Shown: positions 19,971 to 28,319 of the stretch, one piece after another
Layout of the letters: each line of letters opens with the position of its first letter
Numbering within the stretch: position 1 is the stretch's first letter
Assembly (NCBI GenBank): GCA_002840985.1
Contig: PHDM01000017.1
Span: forward strand, 1 to 40,655
From: Bacteroidetes bacterium HGW-Bacteroidetes-17
GTDB taxonomy: Bacteria; Bacteroidota; Bacteroidia; Bacteroidales; GCA-2711565
Length of the DNA: 40,655 nucleotides
Reading direction: 5' to 3'
Made by a program: the position numbers and the translations under genes
Notes under the pieces: model-generated
Database searches by the model: none
What the model saw: the letters and a program-made list of their open reading frames with translations, nothing else
What the model was told of the DNA's origin: nothing

Positions 19971-21475
19971 TATTTGTTAATGTTTTTTTGTAATTCCTGA
20001 GGGACAAAAGATGTGTTTTTTTCAAAATCCCAAAGTGATTGAATTTTCATGTTCAGTAGCTCTAATTTATAATTGATCAGAGAATTTGACATTTCCATCT
20101 TTTTGGATGAAAGTTGGGTTTGATACCGTTGAAGATCCATGCTTGTGAGGTCCCCATTTTTATATCGTTCCAGATTGATCTCATAAGTTAGCTGCGCATT
20201 TCTGTCGTTTTGTTCGGCAATCCCTATTTGTAAAACTAAATTGTTAAGATTCCGATATACCTGACGGATGTTAATAATAATATCATCTTCGAGTGTTTTT
20301 TTATCAATTTTAAGGGTTTCAATTTCAATTTCAGCAGCACGGATCCTTGCTTTACGTTCGCCCCAATCAAAAATTGGAATCGAAAAAGTTACGCCAACTT
20401 GTGGGCTTTTGGTGGGTCGTGAATAAATATCCTGAAATTTCTCATTATTACCAATGATCCCAACCGATAAGCGCATATCGCCCCTAAATTCGTTGGTTGC
20501 CGATGTTTCGATTAAATTAAACTGGGCGTTATCCAGATTTATTTGTCGCTGTGATAACTCCAATCGTTGAGAAAGGCCATTCGAAATTGCTTTTTCAAGA
20601 TCAATGCTTACAGGTGCATATTTAATATCCGTAATAACTTCAACTTCTTCGTATAACGACATCCCGATCAGTTGTTTGAATTGATCCTTGGCATTTTCCA
20701 GATTAACCAGACTATTATCCAAACTTGATTTACTGGTAGCCAAATTTAACTCAGCCTGATATAATTCTTCCTTTGCCGATAAATCCCCTTCAACTTTACT
20801 CTCAATAATTTCTTTGCTTACTTTTTGATTCTCATACTCTTCTTTGGCAATTTCATAGGCCATTTGCTTCTGATAAATTGAATAAAAAGCCTGATTAACC
20901 AATCTTTCCAGATTTAACATCTCTATTGCATACGCCAAAGTGGCATTCTCAAGGTTTAATTGATTTTTTTCCAGATTCATTTTGGTGCGGTTGTAGGTAA
21001 ACAACGGCTGGATGTATTGCAAATACAGGTTATTATTATAACCTTTATAATTGTTGTTGCTTGCTTGCGCATAGTTGTCCTGATACCCAAAATCGTTTTT
21101 CAAAACCAAAGTACCATCTGAAAATTTAATGGGCTGGGCAATGGTTAAACTACCGCTTGCACCTTTATTCTCGGAGGTGTACCATTCGGAAAAGTAATCG
21201 TTGTAAGTGTCGGTCTTTGAGTAAGAAAAAGGAGTCACTTCAAAAGAAAATCTGGATTTCAAAGAGGCCAGTTGGGCATTTAAATACTCCTTATTTTGCT
21301 CCATATTTAACCTTGCTTTTGAAATATCGGGGCTATTTTGCAAAGCAATTTCCATCGCATCTTCCAAAGTAAGTTTGGTTTGAGCCGAGGCAAGATTAAC
21401 CGTGAAAAGTATCACGGATGCCATCATTGTAATTTTCAAATATTTCATCTTTCTAAACAATTTATAATATTTCAA
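19970..21475 (-). CDS. TolC-family outer membrane efflux protein
   Basis: 501 aa; signal peptide, LTLEDAMEIALQNSPDISKARL, GVTFSIPIFDWGERKARIRAAEIEIE. Confidence 0.95.
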   Translation of the reverse strand: MKYYKLFRKMKYLKITMMASVILFTVNLASAQTKLTLEDAMEIALQNSPDISKARLNMEQNKEYLNAQLASLKSRFSFEVTPFSYSKTDTYNDYFSEWYTSENKGASGSLTIAQPIKFSDGTLVLKNDFGYQDNYAQASNNNYKGYNNNLYLQYIQPLFTYNRTKMNLEKNQLNLENATLAYAIEMLNLERLVNQAFYSIYQKQMAYEIAKEEYENQKVSKEIIESKVEGDLSAKEELYQAELNLATSKSSLDNSLVNLENAKDQFKQLIGMSLYEEVEVITDIKYAPVSIDLEKAISNGLSQRLELSQRQINLDNAQFNLIETSATNEFRGDMRLSVGIIGNNEKFQDIYSRPTKSPQVGVTFSIPIFDWGERKARIRAAEIEIETLKIDKKTLEDDIIINIRQVYRNLNNLVLQIGIAEQNDRNAQLTYEINLERYKNGDLTSMDLQRYQTQLSSKKMEMSNSLINYKLELLNMKIQSLWDFEKNTSFVPQELQKNINK

Positions 21476-21487
21476 ATTTGTTGTGCT

Positions 21488-24400
21488 TTAATCATTTTTT
21501 ACCCATTTTATTGCATCAGCAAAAATCATTTGCCCTACTGATTTATTCAGCAATTCGACCTTGGCTGATTCGGGATTTATGTAAAATGACCCTAAGTAAT
21601 TCCATCCATTTTCAAGTTCTTCATCCGTCAGGTTAATTTGTTCAACTCCGGCTTCGTGATAAATCTTGAAATTATAGTCGGATTTACGGTTGCGATTCCT
21701 TCGCTGAATATTAATCTTTTCGATATGACAATACACATCGTAATAAGCACCTTCAGTTAAATTTGCATGCCAAACGGCAGTTCGTTCTTCTCCGGCGGAG
21801 CTGGTGTACATAGCAGATCTGACATATTTACCATAAAATCCGGATCGCAATACAGGTTTCCACTCAGTAGGAGGGTTCCAGTATCTTATCCCGACGTATT
21901 TATATGTTTCCACTTTGTTTTTATCAACGAGTGTTTTTAAATAACTTCTATTGGAGGTTTGGATAAACTCAAAGCCGGCATCCTCATTATCGACAATTAT
22001 TTCATCTGGTTCCTGCAAGCTGGTGAACATTTCGCATGATCGGATATTATCGAAAGAGGCAATTTTTTTTATTTCTTCGAATGAATCAAAGTCATAAATA
22101 ATATTGTTTGGGAGGTTTTCTGAAATATGGGTGTAGATATTCATCCGGTTTGGTTCTGTTGAGAATACAAATCCAACTTCTCGTGCCGTATGTGCCGGAA
22201 TATGTATTTCTCTTGAGAAATCGACGGTCACCTGATTATTATCCTGACTTATTTCCTGATTATTTAAATCTATATTTACGGTGACTAAACCATCAATGTC
22301 TTCAGGATTTGAAATTTTAAACTTGAGCTGATATTTCGTAAACTCTCCTTCCAGCACCTTATAAGTCTGAACATCTTTAATCAAAAAGCCCGGGAGTAGC
22401 CTTTTTGAATACCAATCCCTTATTTCAGTAGAAATCGAATCGTTGAATTCTTTTTGAACAGCATTATTAAAGGTTTCAAAGGAGAAGGACTGATGCTGAT
22501 TTTGAGCCATCAGGTTATTCAGGAACCGGTTAAAAGCATCTTTGCCGTATCGGGCTTGGAAAAGTGAAAATAGATAATCTCCTTTTGCAAGTATTACATC
22601 ATTTAACGTCATTAAATCATCGTTTTCTTCACTTTCAGTTTGTTTTGAAATACCTTTACTCATTAATTCTTCCAGGGAATTTTTCTTCAACTCAAGGTTA
22701 ACACGTTCACCTTTACTGATTCCTTCAAAAAACCATCTGTTTGACGAAATGGCATTCTCATTTCGGTCCTTTAAATAAATACCCAGGGCCAAATCAAGCA
22801 TCGGCCAATCTTTTGATCGTAATTGAGTGATGAATGAATAATAATTTGGGAAAATAGAGAATGTGTTTCTATCAACCACTTCATCAAATTGATACCATTC
22901 GCTTGAATTAGCCATGAAATTACCTCTCACAAATCGTTTAAAAATTCTGGTCTGCAATTCTTCAGGTGAGATTTCTTCATTGTCACGTTTCATTTGTCGT
23001 TCCGACTGATTTCTTCTCTTTTTAAAATCAGTTTCTTCCATGGTCACACCTTTTTCCGAATAGAAGACCATCTCGGGTTGTACCGCATCGCTTGTCATTG
23101 AATATGAATGTCTGTCCAAGGCAAATTGAACCGGAACTTCTGCTAAAGAGAATCGTTCGAACGGATAATCTAAACCTATATGATTTTCGTATTCATTTTT
23201 TAAGCTTCTGATAATGGCCGGAAGACTATCAGAAATATTCGTGAAGTGTGAAATATAGTATTCATTTCCTTTAATTGTGAACAAATTGTAATTAATTGAA
23301 TCAACCCGAACAGAATATTTGGTGTAATTTCCTATCAGCAAGCTGATTTTAGGGAGGGGAAATTCAGGTTCAAAATGATAAGTCGATTCATTCAAATCTG
23401 TCATTTTACCTTGAGAGATGGGTAATAAGCCATTTTTTGTTTTAACGGTTAAATGAAACTGTGTTATATCGGGATAATACAAAGAAGGATCGAGCGAGGA
23501 ATATCCAACCCCTGAAACAGGATACCACAACGATTCGCTAGTCAAACATACAAAATCATCTTTTAAATACGCATATCGTTTACGAATTCTAAAGATCTCC
23601 AGCGAAAAATTATCCGTATAATTTTCCAGATCAGTATCCAAAAAATGGGTGTTCTCATTGATGTTTCCTTCATATTCGAGCGTCAAGCTGTAATTATTCC
23701 CGATTGCAATATTTTGTGCAGGAAGGATTTTTATGAGATGTAAATCTCTATTATAAGTAACATCTTTACCGTCGATATTTACAGAAATTATCGAAAGGGA
23801 GGGGTTTAGGCTAAAAATGAGTGTGTCAATAAATTGATTTGAATTATTAGTGAATTGCATCTCAACTTTTGCCTTGATGCTTTCTCCAAGGTGTTGAACA
23901 TCTATTTTAGAATCTGTAATACTTACTTTTGGATAATGAACATATTGGTTGTTCAGACTGATCATTTGTTCTTTAAGATCAACGTTTGATTCCTTTATTT
24001 GAATGTATTGTCTGGCCAACAAACCACCGATTAATATAAATATTATGGCTAATATTAGTGGGAAAGATGTAAGCTTTTTTGCCTGAGGCAATCGTTGCAA
24101 TTTGAAAATCGTGAAGAATACCATTCCCAAACCAATAAAAAAGTACATTCCTCGATGGATGAGCACTTCCTGAATATTTCCGAAACCGGCAATGCTTGAA
24201 TTAAACATCGGAACCTGGTAGGCGATATAATCAAAAATATGATAATATTTTGTGTTAAGATAAAATATGGTAAGCGCAATATAGCCAAGAATTACGATAA
24301 AAGTGATTGCTTGATTCTTGAAAATGGTCATGATAAAAAATGCAAGTCCAAGAATAAATACAAGTGTTGGCAGGCTTATTAATAAAGGATAATAAAAGAA

Positions 24401-24835
24401 TTCACTAATGCCTTTTGCCGAATCGTTACTGATAAACGAAAATCCTATTCCCATGAACAGGATAATAAGATTTAAAACGAGAAAAACGGAGAGTATTCCA
24501 ATTGTCTTCCCGAGAATATACTCAGCATTAGTCATCGAACGTACATAAATTACTTCGATGGTATCGTTTTTACGATCCTGTTTTAAAAATTCGGAAGCAA
24601 GGAATACAGCAACAATAGCCTGACCTAAATTTAAAATGAGCAGATTGACGTAAGGCATTGAAGCGGGTAGGGCTCTGTAAATCCATGGAGAACCACTTGC
24701 TGCTAAAAAAACAGCTAAATTAAAACCACCTAAACTGAGTATGGTTAATCCTGCGAAAATTCTGAAAAACCACCCGCGCAATAAGGTGCGCATTTCGTAA
24801 CGGGCAATGGTTTTTAGGGCGTGGATCGAAAACAT
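21488..24835 (-). CDS. ABC permease fused to a degenerate M1-like peptidase domain and a golvesin-like C-terminal domain
   Basis: 1115 aa. The N-terminal ~270 aa are multi-TM (ABC-2 permease). The middle region has the M1-associated pattern FERFSLAEVPVQFALDRHSYSMTSDAVQPEMVFYSEKG but no HEXXH anywhere. The C-terminus (RTAVWHANLTEGAYYDVYCHI...NGWNYLGSFYINPESAKVELLNKSVGQMIFADAIKWV) has the golvesin C-terminal pattern. Confidence 0.88.
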   Translation of the reverse strand: MFSIHALKTIARYEMRTLLRGWFFRIFAGLTILSLGGFNLAVFLAASGSPWIYRALPASMPYVNLLILNLGQAIVAVFLASEFLKQDRKNDTIEVIYVRSMTNAEYILGKTIGILSVFLVLNLIILFMGIGFSFISNDSAKGISEFFYYPLLISLPTLVFILGLAFFIMTIFKNQAITFIVILGYIALTIFYLNTKYYHIFDYIAYQVPMFNSSIAGFGNIQEVLIHRGMYFFIGLGMVFFTIFKLQRLPQAKKLTSFPLILAIIFILIGGLLARQYIQIKESNVDLKEQMISLNNQYVHYPKVSITDSKIDVQHLGESIKAKVEMQFTNNSNQFIDTLIFSLNPSLSIISVNIDGKDVTYNRDLHLIKILPAQNIAIGNNYSLTLEYEGNINENTHFLDTDLENYTDNFSLEIFRIRKRYAYLKDDFVCLTSESLWYPVSGVGYSSLDPSLYYPDITQFHLTVKTKNGLLPISQGKMTDLNESTYHFEPEFPLPKISLLIGNYTKYSVRVDSINYNLFTIKGNEYYISHFTNISDSLPAIIRSLKNEYENHIGLDYPFERFSLAEVPVQFALDRHSYSMTSDAVQPEMVFYSEKGVTMEETDFKKRRNQSERQMKRDNEEISPEELQTRIFKRFVRGNFMANSSEWYQFDEVVDRNTFSIFPNYYSFITQLRSKDWPMLDLALGIYLKDRNENAISSNRWFFEGISKGERVNLELKKNSLEELMSKGISKQTESEENDDLMTLNDVILAKGDYLFSLFQARYGKDAFNRFLNNLMAQNQHQSFSFETFNNAVQKEFNDSISTEIRDWYSKRLLPGFLIKDVQTYKVLEGEFTKYQLKFKISNPEDIDGLVTVNIDLNNQEISQDNNQVTVDFSREIHIPAHTAREVGFVFSTEPNRMNIYTHISENLPNNIIYDFDSFEEIKKIASFDNIRSCEMFTSLQEPDEIIVDNEDAGFEFIQTSNRSYLKTLVDKNKVETYKYVGIRYWNPPTEWKPVLRSGFYGKYVRSAMYTSSAGEERTAVWHANLTEGAYYDVYCHIEKINIQRRNRNRKSDYNFKIYHEAGVEQINLTDEELENGWNYLGSFYINPESAKVELLNKSVGQMIFADAIKWVKND

Positions 24836-24853
24836 ATGAATTAAATTTTTTCT

Positions 24854-25735
24854 TTAATGGTTAGATAAATATTCCATGAAATAAACATAGGCATGCTCCA
24901 GATTTGGTTCTATCTCGATTGCCTGCTTTGCTTCAATATCCTTTCCAACTAGTTGCACTTCCCAGCCTTCATCAGAAGGGATGGTTGAAATTACCGCATA
25001 TTTATTCTTTAATATATCATATTCGGTACCGGAAGTATTTACCTGCCAAACATGACCTTTGGCCATCTTAATTAGTTCTTCGGGTGAACCATTAAATTGC
25101 ATCCGTCCATCGTCCAGCAAAGCTAAATTCTGACAAACACTCGAAATGTCCCCAACAATATGAGTAGATAGAATAATAATGACATCTTGCTGACTTAATT
25201 CAGATAGGATATTTCTGAAACGAATCCGTTCTTCAGGATCAAGACCGGTTGTTGGCTCATCAACTACAATGATTTTGGGGCTACCGATAAGCGCCTGGGC
25301 GATGCCCAGTCTTCGTTTCATCCCTCCCGAAAGATTATTGGCCTGACGTTCGCGCGAATCAAATAAGCCAACTTTTTCAAGCCATTCATCAACTTTTGTT
25401 AATCTTTCTTTTTTGTTTTTTATCCCTGAAAGTGCCGCAGCATAATCCAAAAATTCCCAGGTTTTTAGTTTTGTGAAAAATCTGAAATCCTGTGGTAAAT
25501 ATCCCAACATTTTTCGAATTTCCTTTCGGTTTTTTGTCAAATCGTAACCGTTGACATTTACTGTACCTGAGCTGGCTTTCATAATGGTAACCAAAATTCG
25601 CATCAGGCTTGATTTACCTGCACCATTGGGGCCAAGCAGCCCAAACATGCCATTCTCAATTTCAAGATTGATATCGGATAAAGCTGTTTTTCCGTTACCA
25701 TAGATTTTGCTTAATCCCTGGATGCTGATCTTCAT
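24854..25735 (-). CDS. ABC transporter ATP-binding protein
   Basis: 293 aa; GPNGAGKSS, LSGGMKRR, KIIVVDEPTTGLD, STH. Confidence 0.97.
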   Translation of the reverse strand: MKISIQGLSKIYGNGKTALSDINLEIENGMFGLLGPNGAGKSSLMRILVTIMKASSGTVNVNGYDLTKNRKEIRKMLGYLPQDFRFFTKLKTWEFLDYAAALSGIKNKKERLTKVDEWLEKVGLFDSRERQANNLSGGMKRRLGIAQALIGSPKIIVVDEPTTGLDPEERIRFRNILSELSQQDVIIILSTHIVGDISSVCQNLALLDDGRMQFNGSPEELIKMAKGHVWQVNTSGTEYDILKNKYAVISTIPSDEGWEVQLVGKDIEAKQAIEIEPNLEHAYVYFMEYLSNH

Positions 25736-25910
25736 GAATTTATTATAATATATTCAACAATATAATATGGTTAAGAATCTGTAATTTGCTAAAACCTTTG
25801 CTGATTAATTTTTAGACGATTGTTTTGTCCTTCCGTTACAACTTATTTCAACATTTTTACAATGTACTCGTAATAAAAAATGATTTATATGATTTTAATA
25901 TAATTGTATT

Positions 25911-25934
25911 AGTGTATTACATAATTAGTACACT
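25911..25934. promoter_or_regulatory. Putative operator, inverted repeat AGTGTAtTA...TAgTACACT
   Basis: agtgtattacataattagtacact. It lies just downstream of the predicted -7 element of the ABC ATPase gene. Confidence 0.45.
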
Positions 25935-25935
25935 G

Positions 25936-25967
25936 CAAATGTATACTTTGGTTTTTAACTTTCCAAA
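25936..25967 (-). promoter_or_regulatory. Bacteroidota-type promoter (-33 TTTG, 20 nt, -7 TACATTTG)
   Basis: On the minus strand: TTTG (25964-25967), 20-nt spacer, TACATTTG (25936-25943), matching TAnnTTTG exactly. Confidence 0.5.
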
Positions 25968-26031
25968 TTTTTTCCGAAATATTTTTTATTTACCACCAAT
26001 TAGCCAATATATGATGAAATTTTGTGCGCAG

Positions 26032-26334
26032 TTATTTATATACTGTCTTAAGAACCAGCAAATGGAGTACCGAATATTCCGACTGCCAATTCGGCCCATA
26101 TAAGCAGGAATACAATAAGGATATAGCTATGAGTACAACACGATTATTCTTCTTTGGAACTATCCTCAATACAAACTCTATTGTAAGGCCTGCACCAAGT
26201 AATAGCACTCCCATCACGAGGAAGTCAAAGAATGACCAATTTACTTCAGATGAAAATTGCATACCAATTAATGGAATGAGTAACAGGAGTAATAGAACAA
26301 GTAGGATTGTAAATAGTCTTTTATTTTTATTCAT
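26032..26334 (-). CDS. Small hypothetical membrane protein
   Basis: 100 aa, three hydrophobic segments; follows the HTH gene by about 10 bp. Confidence 0.7.
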   Translation of the reverse strand: MNKNKRLFTILLVLLLLLLIPLIGMQFSSEVNWSFFDFLVMGVLLLGAGLTIEFVLRIVPKKNNRVVLIAISLLYSCLYGPNWQSEYSVLHLLVLKTVYK

Positions 26335-26343
26335 GATTTTGAT

Positions 26344-26634
26344 TTAATTTAATAATTGCTCAATTGCATTAATGTGTTTTACAAATGCTTTTCTACCAAT
26401 ATCGGTAGAAAAGTATTTAGTGTTTGGTTTCCGATCCAGAAATTCCTTTGTAAAGCATATATATCCTTTTTTTTCCAATGATTTTAGATGGCTGGCCAAA
26501 TTGCCATCCGTAACTCCAAGTAATTCTTTTAAATTGTTGAAATCCAAGAAGTCATTTACTACAAGTGCCGACATGATTCCTAGTCGAATTCTGTTTTCAA
26601 ACGCTTTATCCAACTTATTCAGAAGATCTTTCAC
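26344..26634 (-). CDS. Winged-helix transcriptional regulator
   Basis: 96 aa; RLGIMSALVVNDFLDFNNLKELLGVTDGNLASHLKSLEKKGYICFTKEFLDRKPNTKYFSTDIGRKAF. Confidence 0.92.
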   Translation of the reverse strand: MKDLLNKLDKAFENRIRLGIMSALVVNDFLDFNNLKELLGVTDGNLASHLKSLEKKGYICFTKEFLDRKPNTKYFSTDIGRKAFVKHINAIEQLLN

Positions 26635-27245
26635 GACTTATATTTCATTTTGATAATGAAACCATAAACGATGTGAAGAACACCAAATCCTATAGACCAG
26701 ATGATGAGCCCATAGCCTACCAACTGCAAGGAAAGCAAGCCAAGTAAAATTTCAATTAGCCCTAGGCTCCTAATTTCATTTAGTGTGTATTTGCTCACAT
26801 TAACTAGTGCCATACCGTAGAAAATTAGGGTCATTGGAAGCACAATACCAACATAACCTCTAACAAGAAACATCATTGAAATAATGCCCCCGGCAAGTAA
26901 TGGGATCGATAAGTTGAGAAGTATTCGCTTTGTTTGCTGATCCCAGATTTTTTGCTTCTTCTTTTTTATTTCTTGAGTTGTTAGAAAAATTACCAAACTT
27001 ATGCTTACAACAATTGTCGCACAGGCGATTATTAAAAGTTTGGAGAATTGTTCTGGAGTAAGGATGAGACTTCCAAAAATCAGATAATCATTACCGGCGA
27101 AAATAAATTTATGAGCCATGTACGCACCTATCAGAGCAGTAATGCCGGCTGATATACCCGAAAGGCCACTTAAAGAAATGAATCGTGAAGATCGGTTCAT
27201 GATGTCTTTGATTTCTTTTAGGTCTTCTATGTATTTTTTTTTCAT
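26631..27245 (-). CDS. Multi-pass membrane protein
   Basis: 204 aa, several hydrophobic helices; overlaps the start of the HTH gene by 4 bp. Confidence 0.85.
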   Translation of the reverse strand: MKKKYIEDLKEIKDIMNRSSRFISLSGLSGISAGITALIGAYMAHKFIFAGNDYLIFGSLILTPEQFSKLLIIACATIVVSISLVIFLTTQEIKKKKQKIWDQQTKRILLNLSIPLLAGGIISMMFLVRGYVGIVLPMTLIFYGMALVNVSKYTLNEIRSLGLIEILLGLLSLQLVGYGLIIWSIGFGVLHIVYGFIIKMKYKS

Positions 27246-27252
27246 ATAAAAG

Positions 27253-27271
27253 TACTTTGAAATACAAAGTA
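27253..27271. promoter_or_regulatory. Putative operator TACTTTG-AAATA-CAAAGTA overlapping a promoter
   Basis: Perfect 7-bp inverted repeat 8 bp before the start codon at 27245. On the minus strand one arm overlaps a -7-like TTACTTTG (27265-27272), with TTTG (27293-27296) 20 nt further upstream. Confidence 0.6.
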
Positions 27272-28319
27272 AGTAAATACATTTTTAAACTCCAAATTTA
27301 TTGTCAAAATATTTTTTAAATTTTACTTAAACATAACTTCGTTTGAAAAATACCAATTTAATTTCCGAAATCAGAAAAAAATACCAAAAATCTCCTAACA
27401 TGCTCAGATGAATTAGTATAATAAAGAAGTTTGCAGATAAATCATATGAGATATTTTCGGAACTATCTAGGATTTATTGATTTTGTGTCAATATAATAGA
27501 TCAGATTTATTTTATTCTGAATTTAAGACGATCATATTTATTGCTATGGTTTCAATCGTAATAACTTGATCATCCAAATAAGAGAATTCATTAATTATTT
27601 TTTTTTAAAGCTTCAAATTGTATTTCATACACTTACAATCTTGTTTCAACTGGACAATATTCAGAATTTAGTTCTTTAATCTTTTGGTCAGATAAAAATT
27701 AAACCAAATTGAAAATCATATTCTATTTGAAAGATTTTGATATTCATAAAAATAATTATATTTTTAACGTACCTAATTAATTTGAGGGCTAATTAATAAA
27801 TTTAGCGAAAAATTAATTCAGTTTGAACTAGACTTTACTAATAAAATTACTCCCCACTTAGCTTTATGATTAAGGTTATTATTCTATTGTGAACAATAAA
27901 ATTTTGACTTATTGTAATAATATCAAAACATGGCGAAAATGCAGAAAATACTAATTTGAGCAATAATTTCATAACAGGGACAATCAATATTGCCAAAAGA
28001 TACCATTACTGTTTATACTACTGGTCTACGTTTTCTTAACAATGGAATAATTAATGTCAATATTACTGGTTGAAATGTTAAGCATTTTTTTGAGGCGTCA
28101 CATCTTGCGGATAATTTTAGAGCAAGATTTTAAAGTTGAATTAATAAGTCTTAATTTGATATGAATAAATATCAAAATATCAACAGGATATTTGAAACAC
28201 TAAATGTATCTTATATCAGTTCCAAAATTGAAATAAGTGATGAGATAAAATGTATTGGGATGAAAAACCCCACTTTGAGAGTATAGTTTACAGGAAACAA
28301 TCAAAATAAACCGATTAAT

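Noticed and set aside
10961-24835. Many 60-120 aa plus-strand ORFs opposite the efflux genes
   Set aside because: Antisense shadows of well-supported long coding regions; no domain signals or ribosome-binding context.
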